This document shows, piece after piece, positions 46,577-58,993 of a stretch of 64,000 nucleotides of DNA. Under the pieces are notes generated by a model that saw nothing but the letters and a program-made list of their open reading frames with translations, had not been told where the DNA came from and did no database searches. A program made the position numbers and the translations under genes. How positions within the stretch are numbered: the stretch's first letter is position 1; the number at the start of each line of letters is the position of its first letter. The stretch covers positions 372,001-436,000 of the forward strand of contig JBLDXI010000013.1 in assembly GCA_047495785.1 (NCBI GenBank), read 5' to 3'. Source of the stretch: Lepidodermella squamata. Taxonomy: Eukaryota > Gastrotricha.

Positions 46577-48117
46577 TTGAATGAACACTGAACGAAGGGC
46601 GCCTCGATTGCGTGGGTTGGCCGGCGCTCACTACTTCTTTACTGATGTTTGCAGAGTCGAATTATATCAAATTCAAGTTAGAAAATTGGAGACACAAAAA
46701 TAAGTAAGTAAAGAGTTCGAAGTAAAGTTACGAAGTGAGCGTACTTCCTGACGAAGCCATATTTCTAGTGTTAAAAAATCCGATGTGGTCGGCCTTCTGA
46801 AAGTTAAGCAGCTTTTAATTGTTTTTAAATCTCGCGCCTCCGTTCTGCTACCAGGCAGCACGCCAGTTGTTGGCGCGCGTGCGGCCAGTGACAAACGCTC
46901 GTGCCGTTTCGCAACAACTCGACATCCGGTGGTCGTCTTGCTAAACTTGCCATGGACTCCACCGCTTTCTATTATAAAACACTAAACCCAGATGGTTGTA
47001 ATCTTTATTGACTAGAAATAAGACAAAAAATCCAATAATGGCTGCTGTCTAGAACTGTTCCGGAACCGCCATTTCTCTCCTTCTAACCCAATTAAAAGTC
47101 ACAGCAGAATCATTTCATTTGCCTAACATTTGATTCCCTTTTTGAATATTTGAGACAACCCAAGAAAAGGTACTCAATTGACATTTCGTTTTGATAAAAA
47201 AGCAACAGTTGGTTCCTGTCTACTGTTACGCAAAACTCCTATTTATTATTTGATCCACGAAAAACGTTGATTCTTTTTCTCTTCTCATTTAAATTCGAAA
47301 TTCGGCCTCTCTGCTGAACAGAATAATTCAGGTTGGAAATTCTGCTAGAAAATCATCTGCCTGTAACCTGTCACCTGTTGGCCGAAAGTTGAACCTTCGG
47401 ATGACAACACGGATGAAAGCGAACGGTATATAAACGACCTAGGCACAATAATAGCTGGCCGTTTCGAAGTTATTTCTGCAATTTCGTATTTGTGGCATTT
47501 CAGTTTAACTTTTCGAGCTTGGCAAAAGCTATATCATCGGTCCATTCGCTTTTATCATGAGTTTCAGAGTGAACGGCATAGTGGTTCTAATATAGGTATG
47601 CAGTGGGACAAAGAGTCATGATCTGACGGGATCGGCATCTCGATAGCTTGATCCGTTGCTATCAGTTGCATGATAGTTTTCTGCTCCCCCCAAGAAAGAA
47701 TTTCCTCCTGCAAGCCGATATTTCCAGCTTTCTTTTCCAACTTTAAACGATTCACCAATAAACATAGTATGAATCAACCGATAACTAAAGGACATAATAC
47801 TTCGCCCTATCTCGCGTAAAATACATGCAACAATTTACTTGAGAGTTTCGTCCGCAACCTTTCGATGTGACCCTCGGAAGTTGAAAAAAATCAGGCATTC
47901 TCAAATTCTGGTTTTATTGACGCATTACGAAACAGTAAGATCAATGTCGTCCATGGACCACTCAATTGCATTCAACAGAGGATGTATACAAGCAGACTGC
48001 ATGAAAGCACGTCGTCCTCTCGATTTGTTTCTTTGTTTTTTTTCGACAGAACAGGCAACGACAAAAATTAAATACTACATAAGTTCCAACTTGGATAGTA
48101 ACAACAAATTTTTACGA
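46577..48117. other. Intergenic region
   Basis: Promoter side of the large gene and the 3' flank of Derlin-1. A weak ORF at 47564-47758 (minus) is unsupported. No repeat or RNA gene was recognised. Confidence 0.6.
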
Positions 48118-49354
48118 TCAATCACGGCCTAGCATATGACCGCGGCCCCATTGATGGCCGCCCCGCTGTTGAGCAGCTGCCTCATCTTGACGGTAGCGGT
48201 AGGCCGGTGGTACACCAAAACCAGCAACGCCGCCTTGGCGATTGGGTAGATACCGCAAGAGAATCGATGGTGTTTGCAGGAAATCGGTACCGCCGTAGTC
48301 GACCGGGTAACGGTACTTCAAGAAATAGTAGACATGGCCGACCAGGATGCCGACGATCTCGACAAATCCACTAGATACAACAAGATCGAATGTAGTTGGT
48401 TGTAAAATGGACTCTGTTGAGACTGGGAGAGATGGTTGCGCATGAGAAGAAGAGAAGGCAGATAACAGAGGATCTGGAGGCGTGTCATCCCGCTCAAAGC
48501 GAGGTAAAGGCATTTCTACCTGAATCCGCGAGTGCCTGCAAAAGCGACGCGTGTCGCCAAAACGAGCGGCAAAGCAAGTTAATAACTCAAGCAAGTTCAA
48601 AGATAATGCCAACAGGGTCAGAGTGTCAAGTCACTGAAGGGAAGTGCGCACGAAGGATCTCAAACAACAACTTACCCGCCACGCAGGATCAAATTGAAAG
48701 CCAGCAGAATCCAAGGCAAGTACATAGCTTTGAATTGGGTGCCAAACCAAAACTGCACTATCGTCTCCTTGTTGACTTGACACCAAATGTAGAGCACGGA
48801 ATATACAAGAGGCTCCATCAAGAGCTAAAACGAAGACATTGAAATGAATCGTCTGGGTTAAATCTTTGTAATAACTTACCGGAATTGAGGCGAAAACTGA
48901 TATAACGAGCAGAACGACCCAATTGACCAGCAGCAAAAACAAGAAGTCGGCTCGACGGCCATCAAACATACCTGAATCAAAATTACTGTTAAGTTAATGC
49001 CTCAATCGCAGCAACAAAATTAATACCAGTCTCGAGTCGAGTTGAGTACGAATATAAAAAATACAGCGTCATCAAATAATGAAAACCGGTCATTGGCGTG
49101 ATTGGATAGTAGAAAACGGCTGTAATTGGTCTCCATATCTATGTAATAGGTAAGATAGCAAACGGCAATGCTCACAAATGCTGTAAAAATCAACGCACCT
49201 GAAAGTACCGGATGACCAGGTCCCAGCTCAACAGCATGTAGGCCGCACTGACCAATCCAAACCTTCCCAACAGAGGCAAAACCAGCGAGCCGGTGAACCA
49301 ATAGCGGGATATCAGTGGTATCGACCGATACCAGTCTCCCAAGTCGTTCGCCAT
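48118..49354 (-). CDS. DERL1: Derlin-1 (ER-associated degradation)
   Basis: Five exons (49354-49199, 49138-49027, 48971-48880, 48824-48676, 48370-48118) give 253 residues, the same size as human Derlin-1 (251). Derlins are inactive rhomboids in the ER membrane that help pull misfolded proteins to the cytosol for p97/VCP and proteasomal destruction. Family features: DLGDWYRSIPLISRYWF at the start, IWRPITAVFYYP with the conserved WR motif, YSTRLETG, FDGRRADFLFLLL, QFWFGTQFKAMYLPW and a GGxxFLxTPxxL-type block (GGTDFLQTPSILL). The C-terminal tail ends HQWGRGHMLGRD, the SHP-box-like p97-binding segment of Derlin-1 and -2. The last intron, 305 nt, is longer than the others, and an ORF on the other strand (48396-48842) falls in it and exon 4. 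Confidence 0.95.
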
Positions 49355-50719
49355 GCGTCTTTCAAAATCACTCTAAGCCAATAATAAAAATTCAGTTAAA
49401 ACAAAGGTAACGGAAGGTTTCAGCCTCGATTGCAGTGCCCCTTTTCACCCTGAGAAAAGCTCCAATGTGTGGTATTGAGCATATGCAATTTACGGCGGCA
49501 GCATTTCGCTAACGGCTAGCGGCGTGGTATAAAGTTTGATGTGACGGTGACTATTTCACCTAAACGCTAAACGAAACTAAGTCCACAGTCCATATAGGCT
49601 AGGTTCTTATTTTCGCAGATCGCCTATGAAAAGAGCCAGAGACCAAAGGAAACATAGGTGGTGTGTGGTGTCTGAATTGAATGACGGGGAAAATCCTGGA
49701 CTCTTCTGCTGACGGCTGCTGACTCATGTAACCCTGCTGACTTTTTTTTACATGGTATGGAATGAACGCCACGGACAATTGAAACTAACTTCCAAGTTTT
49801 AAACGCTCGATGAATGTTTCTCAGTTCTCAGAGATGAACCGCGTTAAAGGGTCAAAGCTGCGAGAAAACGACTCGGTTTGAAACCGCAACGTCAGCATTA
49901 AAATTAAAATTCGGTGAACATTGTTTCTTGGTCATTTTTAAATACTAAATTTAATACTAAAACTAATAATTTATATTAATTTTATAAGATAAAAACTATT
50001 ATTGTCAAATGTTAACCGCATGTTTTTGCAATATGCGAAAGTGCGAATGAAACCCAAAAGTCAACCGTCGCAATTGAAGTGTGCTAGCGATTTTTGCCCT
50101 AACTCTATCTTCCCAGCCGCTTGAAAAGGCAACAGCTGACATACTCATTATTGCACAACCATGTATAAACAACCATGCAATTTTTGAATGATCGCGAAGA
50201 TAGAGATGCGGCCGAAATCGTTTGCCAATTTTCCCCCAATCGCGTACCACTCTCGCCGAGATCTCATGTGATCTTATTCACGACAAACCTACCAACTTGT
50301 TTACTTCGGGGATTGTTGAGCAAGATAAAAAAAACCAGAATGCCCTCAGAACTCATGCGTCTCGATATTCTTGCCTTGCCCTGAGAGGCAAGTCCAAGTC
50401 AGGTCCACACTGTTCTTATCAATTAACCATGTTCCGAAGTTCCTTTATATAGCTGAAACATTTTGATATAATATCTTGAATTGACGAATTTCGAACGTTC
50501 GAATGGGTGGATGGAAGATTAACAGTATTTTGATTGCAAGAATTACTTCTGAAGCTTTCTCGCATGAACCTCGCGTTGGATATTCTTCACAAACTAAATG
50601 AAAGCTAGTGTGGACGTACACAATTTATTTTCTCTCCCTTTCTCTAAAAGGATGAGTTTCCTCCATAAAACACATAAAAAAGATGCCAATATTGGGTATT
50701 TCATGCGATGATTCAATCT
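49355..50719. other. Intergenic region
   Basis: Derlin-1 promoter and the 3' flank of the next gene. Overlapping short ORFs near 50005-50452 on both strands show no support. Confidence 0.6.
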
Positions 50720-51711
50720 TCAGGTTGCAATGTCTTGATTACTGGCGTTGACGGCAGCTTTGTCTGATGCATTGCTTGGTGTTCTTGTGGGTTGCTTTTC
50801 TCCGATAGTCCTCAGGGCTAAATTACGAGTCGATATCGCTAAAGCTGTAATTGATGATGAATCTCGAATGTCTTGATATGCTGCAGAATCTTCGTCTGCA
50901 AAAGACGACTGAGGCACGAGATGTTTCGGCCGTCTCACTTCAAAACTTCGCTGAGGAGTATCAGCAAACAATTTGCCTTTGGCTGCTTGAGTGAGATGAT
51001 GGGAAAGGTCGTTTTTCAGCGCAGGCGTTGGTTGCTTTCCAGCAACTGAGCTCAGCTGCTGCTCATTCGTTGATACCGTTACAGTTGCAGCTGCGGCAAC
51101 AGCGGCTTTGGTCTCGTTGTCCAGACTTTTCTGAGAGCTTGATTTTTTATGCTTGCTCTTGCTTTTCTTGATTATTGCCTCCACGGCGTTTTCGTGGTAT
51201 TTAGTTTTCAAATATTCGTAGAGAAAGCGCTGACGAAGGACGTAGTCTTCATAATATTCGCGATATTTTGTCTCTGATCGGCGTTCTTTGTGGTTAAACA
51301 GAACCATAGCACCAATAGCAGCTGCATAGGCCAATAATACTACCAAAACGTACATGAGAGCATCAACCTAAGAAGAAATTGAAGATTCACAATTTAATCA
51401 ACTGACATTTTATAGCCCCGAACCTGCGGTGGCTGAACCGGTTTAGCGGGTAACGTCGGTGTCACGAAAAATCCGGGAAACGAATCATTGCCATCGAATT
51501 GGTATATCGGTGACAGCGTTGTCGTACGATAACTTTTTCCTTTGGAAATTTTATAGCCGCCAGTCCTGTTGGCTGGTTTTTCAAGCGATGGATTGCCGTA
51601 GCTAACTGGAGTAGGGCGTGGCCGCTTAGTTGAGGCTAAGATTATGTCGATGACTCGTGACAGGTTCACTAGGTACGTGTAAAGCTCCTGATCGATTGCA
51701 CCTGTCTCCAT
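50720..51711 (-). CDS. KCNE/MinK-like single-span membrane protein (candidate)
   Basis: Two exons (51711-51424 and 51367-50720; 56-nt intron, phase 0) give 311 residues. There is no signal peptide. The N-terminal 96 residues carry three N-x-S/T sites (N16, N48, N75), suggesting they are extracellular. A single span follows, DALMYVLVVLLAYAAAIGAM, then FNHKERRSE and a charged helix rich in Tyr and Arg. The rest is Lys/Ser/Ala-rich and probably disordered. The topology (glycosylated N-out, one span beginning YVLVVL, charged juxtamembrane stretch) resembles KCNE potassium-channel beta subunits (KCNE1 has ALYVLMVL; KCNE3 has MYILFVM). The diagnostic DPF/DPY motif is missing, so this is a suggestion only. 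The intron position just before the span matches the [WF]KxxDxxC family in this window. Confidence 0.7.
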
Positions 51712-52938
51712 TGTCTCTTTTACTATGATAGAAACGTCTTGAGAAATCGGGGTATTCGCTAGCTACTAATCAGTGGGCAGAATTTGATGTGAGAAGAAAA
51801 TTGTATTGCAGTGAATTTGATAAAATAAAGCGGAAATTGATACGATGGGCTGCTCGTTCTTTCAGCCTTTCTAGTTCATTCCATTAGTCGGCGCGACAAA
51901 ATAGTTCAGGCGCAAAAATAATATTTAGCACTGAAAGAAGTGTCACCTGTACTGGGACTTATGGCAGCTTTTCCAATGCCGAATAGAGGCAATCGATAAA
52001 TCAGGTTGCTTTTGAATGCTGAAAATTAACGGCGCGTTCTCTGTGCCGCTTGTTTATACACTTTTTCATCTATATTCCACTATAGTTAATGCTTTCAGTC
52101 ATTTCACTATTTGTTCGCCTATCGCAAACATTTCAATAAAATGCAAATTGAATGATCGAACATAATAAAGCAGTGTTATTGGTATATTACGAATATCTGG
52201 TTTAAACCGCGGCCGGCAGTTGAAGTGACATGATGTATGCCTTGAAGGTTAAAACAGGTGATCAATTTCGTGGAGTTCTATCTATTGATTTTACGATGAG
52301 AGTTTTCAGCACCCAAATCGATGATCACAAGATTTATTCTGCCGTTGATGAGTGAAGGGAGCTCGAGCTAAATCCTAAGGCTTAGCGCCCTGCAGTAAAA
52401 AACTGAAACTTAATAATGACTGAAAGAATAGGTGGAAGCAAATAGAGCCTTTTCCAATATAACATGACATGGAGGTGGATGTGATCTATTGTATCACATT
52501 TTACTGATATCGTTCACTACATATAATAAACTCTTTATTCCAACATGAATTGCACTAAAGCGCGAAATCTCGACATAATTCTTCTGCCAGGGTACTTGTG
52601 ACTAGATTCACCCAGCCATTGCCGTCCAGTATAGCTGCGCTTTGCCTCGCCTTATTTGTCCTGGAATAATAAATTGCTTTTATCAACACCCGTCCTTTTC
52701 GCGCCCAGAATAACGCCTCAAAGAGACATCATTCAAGCCGATAGATTCGCAAATTGGCTGCTGCCGTATGGAGCAATTTGACAATAATAACTCATTTACC
52801 GGTAATTATTTTAGTGTTTATGCGGCTATAACGATCAATATTTAATAATAGCTAAATGCCTTGATAAATTATTTGCCTTTACTTTTTCGATAAAAATAAC
52901 TTTGCTAAATTTGCGATATTGGCGGTATTGCCAGAATT
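51712..52938. other. Divergent intergenic region between two single-span protein genes
   Basis: The KCNE-like gene (minus) and family member C (plus) start on opposite sides. AT-rich, with no exon or repeat recognised. Confidence 0.6.
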
Positions 52939-54405
52939 ATGAACAAAGCTAAAAAGGGATCGGCCCTCGAAGTGCAGATGACTAGCACTAAGAGGACAAC
53001 AACTGAAAAACCTAGGAAAGGCGGCAAAAATAATAAAAGCTCGACGCCTAAGACCAAGTATTCTTCTTCAATTATTGCAGCTCACGATGACGATGGCCAC
53101 GAGGCTACGACAAATTTGGTGCCAACGGACAGCTCAACTTTAAAAGACCATACCCATCAGCACATTCAAGGCGGCTCGTTTTGTCAGAACGGCCTCGATG
53201 CGTCTGGGTTGCGATGCGCCGAAAAGGTTCGTTTTTTATCTCATAATAGAAAACCCGAAAGTAGCCTAGTAAACGACCAGCTATCTGGAACCAGGTTCAA
53301 TAAACGCACCCGAGAATTGGTGATGGTTAGTAGAGGTTTGATTAAAGATTTTGCTTAATGATATTTTCAGAACTCGAGAGGCGTCGGCATGTACATCGGC
53401 GACATGATCATGGTTGCATCTGTGGCTGTTGTTATAATATCTATCGCCGCTGCCTTATTCTGGAAAATCAGCGATTTCGTGTGCACTCTGCATCAAGGCA
53501 AGCATGAATTCCAATTGAAAAGCTATTTGAAGGTCAGGCGACGGAAAAATCAACCGGGTCCGACCAAACCAGACAGCAAACCATCGAATATTCTGTCTTG
53601 GCTTGACACTGAAAAGCGCCGTTTTGATCTATCTGGCTTGGACGATGTCTTCATGAAGTCGCCGCCTCCACCGGCTTCAAGTGCCGACGATGAGTTGGCG
53701 CGGCTTCGCAACACCGTCAAAGCCACCTCGAGCCAACGTGTTTACTGGGCATCACCGCCGCTACAAGCAACGTCCTCCGTTCCTCCCGTGATTAGCAACG
53801 ACTCAATCGGCAGCAACAGCTCGTCGACATGGGGGGAAGACGATATGTCCGAAAACTCGCTAGCAGCGCGTCCACTGTCGATACACAAGCCTAACGCCTC
53901 AAATCAAGAATTGCAGAGTGCCGGCGACGCAAGTCGGTCGATTACGCTCGACTCTTTCGGACCGTCATCTGTTCAGCACCAGCAGTACCGTAGATCTAGC
54001 CGCTTCAGCAGTTCGACGGGAGCCACTAGTCTGACGTCAGCGGCTACAACTGATCAGCAGTCAATGGCCAAGGCCTCCCCGTTATTGATTGCAGCCTCAA
54101 AATTGCTATTAGCCGAACGGCCTTCAACCTCGACCTTGCCCGTTCGACCGCCGACAGCTACGAGCACGTCGAGTGGTACTGCTACCCTCATGCTATCCGC
54201 CGCTTCTCAGGCCTCCTCAGCTGCTGACATTCTGCTAGGCCCTACTGCGTCGAGCTTACGTTCCAAGTCACAGAGACAGGACGTACGGACGCTTCGAACG
54301 GTGCCCAGTGCCGTAGAGATGCTCTCCTCGTCGCAAAGAAGCAGCACGTCTGGTTACACGCCCGATTCGTGTTTCAAGATATACAATTCTGGAAAGATGT
54401 TATAG
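52939..54405 (+). CDS. Single-pass membrane protein, [WF]KxxDxxC family member C
   Basis: Two exons (52939-53325 and 53371-54405) joined by a 45-nt intron in phase 0 give 473 residues. The first 129 residues are Lys/Thr-rich, then polar with two Cys (FCQNGLDASGLRC) and have no signal peptide. The span is about 141-160 (MIMVASVAVVIISIAAALFW), followed by WKISDFVCTLHQ, which holds the W-K-x-x-D-x-x-C signature (W160, K161, D164, C167) also found in the genes at 16.2 kb and 18.3 kb. The 300-residue tail is Ser/Thr/Ala-rich and probably disordered, with SWLDTEKRRFDLSGLDD as its most structured part. The exon 1 frame stays open 18 codons past the chosen donor, so the donor could differ. No named family recognised. 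Confidence 0.75.
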
Positions 54406-55898
54406 ACATTCCTCAGTTGATTCCCGAAATAGTAGGTAGCTTCTAGCGTTTTTTTCTTAATCTTACTCTTGATACATCTTTAACTTTCCCATAATATCGT
54501 CACAATTCAAAGGAAAACTAGGGTAAATCTCATGCTGGAACCTTAATTCAAGTAAGGAAAGACTCTTCCGAACTTGGATCGAATAACGCTTAACGCGTCT
54601 CTCACGATTCTAGCAGATTCCCAGATTTGAACTTGGACTAGAATTTCATTTGTCCGTTAGTAACTTCAAGCAATAACACCAGCTCTTTGTAATCGATGCT
54701 TTTTATTGTTATTTTTGTTCAATTTTAGCCAAATGACTTTTTCATCGAATAAATTTTGCTATCCCGATAATAATTATTCGCAATAATAATTGTGATAATG
54801 ATAGCGATGTTCTTTTTCCTTTGAGAAACCAACACAACAAAAACGAAACATATAGATGAGAGAAGAGAAAGATTCTCGCAAAAAATCTGAACTCAGATAA
54901 ATGCAATGTGTGCTTGTTACACCACGGCAATAAACTTTCAAAGGTACCATAGCATTTATCTTACAGGGGACTTGATCCGAGGATTATACGATGACAACGG
55001 CGGCTCAACTTGATTTCTTTTAGCAACAACAGAAGACAGATAGGTATATCACGACTCTTCTTGGTGCTGAAAACTCTCGGACCATCGACATAAATAACTG
55101 ACACACGCATGTGTTCATAATCGATTCCTGCGTCAAGTACAACGCGTATATATGTCTCCGGGCGAAAAAGAAAAAAATAATTAAGGCAAGGTATTGGCAA
55201 TTATTGTAGGTTGAACCCGAATTTCTGGTGCATTAGTCCATTGGAACCATGCGTGGGATGGCAAAAATGCGCGTAAAACTTGATGACGCGAAACGAATGA
55301 ATGATAGATAGCAGAATCGAGATATATAGTGAAGTGATGATTAATACCGCAAAGTCGTTCTTAATAAATGTTAAATGAAGATTAAACACATGATAATGCA
55401 CGGCAAGTAGTTTTGGACTAGTCGTTTGTTAGTTATAATTAGCTTCGCCTTCTGTCATTTTCCTCATGACTCCTTTTACTACAACACGCCGAGGCAGCGC
55501 TTTTATTGCAGGCGTATCTCCGGAGTCATAAAAAGTTTGAACGAGAGAGATAGAGAGGACGCACCTATACGAACGTTGTGAGCTGTGTTTTTTCAGTAAA
55601 AACGACACGAGAGATGGGCAAAACGCCCCGACGATTACAAGAAGATGATGACAAGCTGGCAAATAAACGCATCTGCGAGAGGCGAATAAGTAGTTTTTTT
55701 TACAAAATTGTGGTTTCAATAAAATCACTTGCAGATTTTTTGACGAAAAATGAGATGCACGACGCGTTTTGAATGATACAAAGAAGAGAGAGATATATAT
55801 AACAGCGAGATATATATATAGATAAAACAATAGCGATCTTTTTTCAAATTATATTAATACGAAAATTAATAGAGATACAGGATATAATATAAGACTTA
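54406..55898. other. Convergent spacer before AP-2
   Basis: 3' flanks of family member C and AP-2. AT-rich with a TATATA-rich low-complexity patch near 55791-55822. Weak ORFs such as 55429-55830 were not accepted. Confidence 0.6.
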
Positions 55899-58800
55899 TT
55901 AGTGGTCCATCATCATCGCGCCATCGGCCGCCGATGTCTTGGTGATTGTCGTCGAGGAGTTGGCGCTCGAGGTTGTAGGCTGAAGGGACCGGCCGCCGGA
56001 CGATCCTCCTGATTGTTGGTGTTGTCTGTGGTGCTGGCCAGCCGCCGCTGCTGCCGAGGCTGCGGCCATTTGGTTCGCCATCAAAACGGCATCAGCGCCT
56101 TGCCCGCCGCCCATGACCAGCGTTTTATCGATAATTTTAAGCATTTCGCTCATATAATTTTGTATCGCTTGTACCGCAGCTGGAAAATTAGAATAGTTTG
56201 GAATTTGTTGCCTTTGAAGTTTCTTTAAGCTTACCTGTAAGCGCAGGATTCCCGAATCCGTGGGTAATGAGCGAAAAGTGGGTTAGATGTCGTTGGATTG
56301 ATGCGTCCAATATGGGCTGGGGCCGGGTATTGCACAACGGAGATCTGTCCAACGCCAGGACTTCGCCGACTTCTTTCAATAATTGCCTAAAAACGGAAAG
56401 TTTTGATACATCCAACTGACTTTGATAAAGGCTTGAAGGCTTACTTTGACGCGAGAATCATGTTTTTGCGAGTTTGCAGCTCGCTGTGGTCGCTGAATTG
56501 GCGGGTGTTGAATTCGGCGAGCGGCCGCGCCGGGAACTCGGTTTCGCATAAATAACCAAAGTCTCGAGCCATGCGCAACGCTTCGCCCTCGACCAGCGAT
56601 GTGAACAGCGTCACGTTCGCCGCCTTGCGACGCCCGGCCGGCAGACTCAGTCCGATCTTCTCCAGCCGTTCTCGCAGCGATTTGCCGCCATTCTTCGACT
56701 TGGCTCGTCGCAAAACACCGCCGAGTAGAGACGCGTTTAGACACTCTGGTGGAGACAGGCGCCGATGCACCTCGGCCATGGTCACCTTGTACTTGGACGT
56801 GGACGAGAGGAGGGACAGGCGACCCGGCACAGAGCAGAAGACTTCCATGAACCCGCCGGCTTGTTGGTGCTGCTGTTGATGGTGCTGTTGCTGCTGCTGC
56901 TGACCCATCATGCCGTGATGTACTGGTCCAGGGTGGCCCATCGCCTGCTGGCCGTACATTGCGGCGTGGTCGGGAAGTCGACGGATGAGCGCGGCGCTGC
57001 TCGGCGCATTCGCCAGCGTCGTGAGCTGCTTGCGCGGCGGCAACTGGTGGTGCTGCATCTGCGGCATGCCGACGACGCCGACGCCACAGCCCGTAGAACC
57101 GACACTGTCGTCGCTGTTGAGGCACGCCTCGCCCTTGACGTCGTCATCGTCCTCGTCCGACGACTGCGCGGTGCCATCCGAACCGTCACCATGACCCGGC
57201 GATGAGTTGCTGGTCGTGGCGCCGCAACATGGCGCCGGCGACGCCGAAGACGCCGACATCATGGCTGCAGCCACTTTGACGGCGGCGGCGATTGCTGAAG
57301 ACGACGAGGCTGAAGATCCCGACGACATGCAGTTGTTAACCATTTGCTGGTGTTGCATGTTTTGGTAAACCGAGTTCGGACTGACCATCACCATCGACCC
57401 ATCGCCGCCTCCAGACATCGCGGCAATGGCGGCAAAGTCGCTGTGGCCCCTCGCGAATCCGTTCGAGGTCATGTGTTGTTGAGGATCATTCGGCTGCTGG
57501 TAACTCCGGCTATAACCGACATGCTGCATGGCGGTGGGAGCTGTGAAGTACATGGTATCTTCGGTACCTCCCGATCCTCCTGACGATTGCTGGTATAGCT
57601 GGCTGCTCTGGAAGCCGCCGTTCATGTAGCTGCCGTTGCCAGACGTGCCGAAGTACTGGAACTGGCCGTCGTTGGGGCTCTGGGCCAGGCGCGAGCCGGC
57701 GCCGCTCGTCGCAGCCGCGGCAACTGCGGCCTGTTGAAACAGCCCGGCTGCTGCCGCCTGCTCGGCCACCGCTCGCTGTGACAGTTGTTCATTTCGTTTC
57801 TGCAACACACAAATCAAATCACGTAAACGGTTTTCGTCCCCGAAATCAACACCACTTTTGACTTTTATCTCAAACAACAACCGGTAGCCGTGCCGCGCGC
57901 GGGCGCAGTCGGTGGCCACTGATTGCCGGACGTATCGGGAGACAATCGCGCACCACGTCGCTTACTAATTTGTCAAACTCAAAGGCGGCGGTGTCTGCGC
58001 GCGCACAAGTAGTTGACCCAGCAGGCTGTAATTATGACACGGCAGCGACTTGGCGCCACAATACTTACGCCTACGTCGAATTTTTTACTCCAGCCCACTC
58101 TCGTATGTTTCGATTATTTACGCGCATTGTTCGCTTAGCAAAATAAATAATAAAAGATACAGTGATAACCACGCAATTTCTAGGTATCGTATACGCTATC
58201 AATACACCCTCGTATAAAGCGGCGCCTGGTAGCCGACCTTGGCTCGATCGCTACCAGATGTAGTACGCTTGGTTGAATGAACCATCTCAAGTGAGTGTTC
58301 CACAAGAAAATGATGCGTAAATAGACACTGAAACAAGTGGGCTAGTGTTGTAATGGGAGAGGATGAAAGCGAGCGTAACACCGAAGCTGATTATCGCGGC
58401 TTGTTGAACAAGGTGGTATCTATTGATTGGGTGAAGATTATTGCTCGCCAATAAACAGCGTAATAATCGCAGGCGCATGCCGACACAGGCGCGGGTTAAG
58501 TGACCCGATGAGCGCGAGCGGGAACTTTTATTGCGGCCTATAATCGACGCACGCGGCCGGCGCTCTTTCTTCGCGAAGAAAAGTTGAACGCCGCCGCGGA
58601 ACTTCAAGTGAGGTGCGAGGCCACTCGACTCGCCCGAGTGCGATGATGCTACCCAGGTGTGAACAACACGCTATTGCGCAATCAAAAACAAAACCGGGTA
58701 ATTTAACAAAAAATTTAACTATGCCAAAGTCAAATTGATAATTGCGCCCGCAACGATAAATTAGGCGTGGAGACAAATACGTATAGCTAGTGGCAGCCTT

Positions 58801-58993
58801 TGGTGTTTAGCTGGACTAAATCCACCTCGGGGACACGCTGGCAATAAGTGCCACTGTGCCGCTGGCTATTTCAAATATGAAATTTGCCGTGCATGAGCGC
58901 CCGAGGAAGGCCATGCTCGAAGCTGTAAAAAGTAATACCGAGTGAAAAACGAACCTGCCACGCTGATATGTCAACTGCCGCGAGGAAGGACAT
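55899..58993 (-). CDS. TFAP2: Transcription factor AP-2
   Basis: Five exons (58993-58955, 57799-56445, 56386-56235, 56179-55899 plus no further; four coding exons in total) give 608 residues. AP-2 proteins bind GCCNNNGGC as dimers and steer ectoderm, neural and excretory development. From about residue 333 the match is near-complete: [38 protein letters not shown], the basic region [46 protein letters not shown], then the helix-span-helix with [11 protein letters not shown] and [16 protein letters not shown], and [14 protein letters not shown]. The N-terminal half is Gln/Ser/Gly/Ala-rich. Exon 1 encodes just [13 protein letters not shown], which resembles the vertebrate alternative first exon MSILAKMGDWQ. 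A His/Gln run precedes the DNA-binding domain. The first intron is 1155 nt, long for this window. Confidence 0.93.

Noticed and set aside
48396-48842. 148-codon plus-strand ORF
   Set aside because: Falls in a Derlin-1 intron and antisense to its exon 4.
56765-57205. 146-codon plus-strand ORF
   Set aside because: Antisense to the low-complexity and DNA-binding exon of AP-2.
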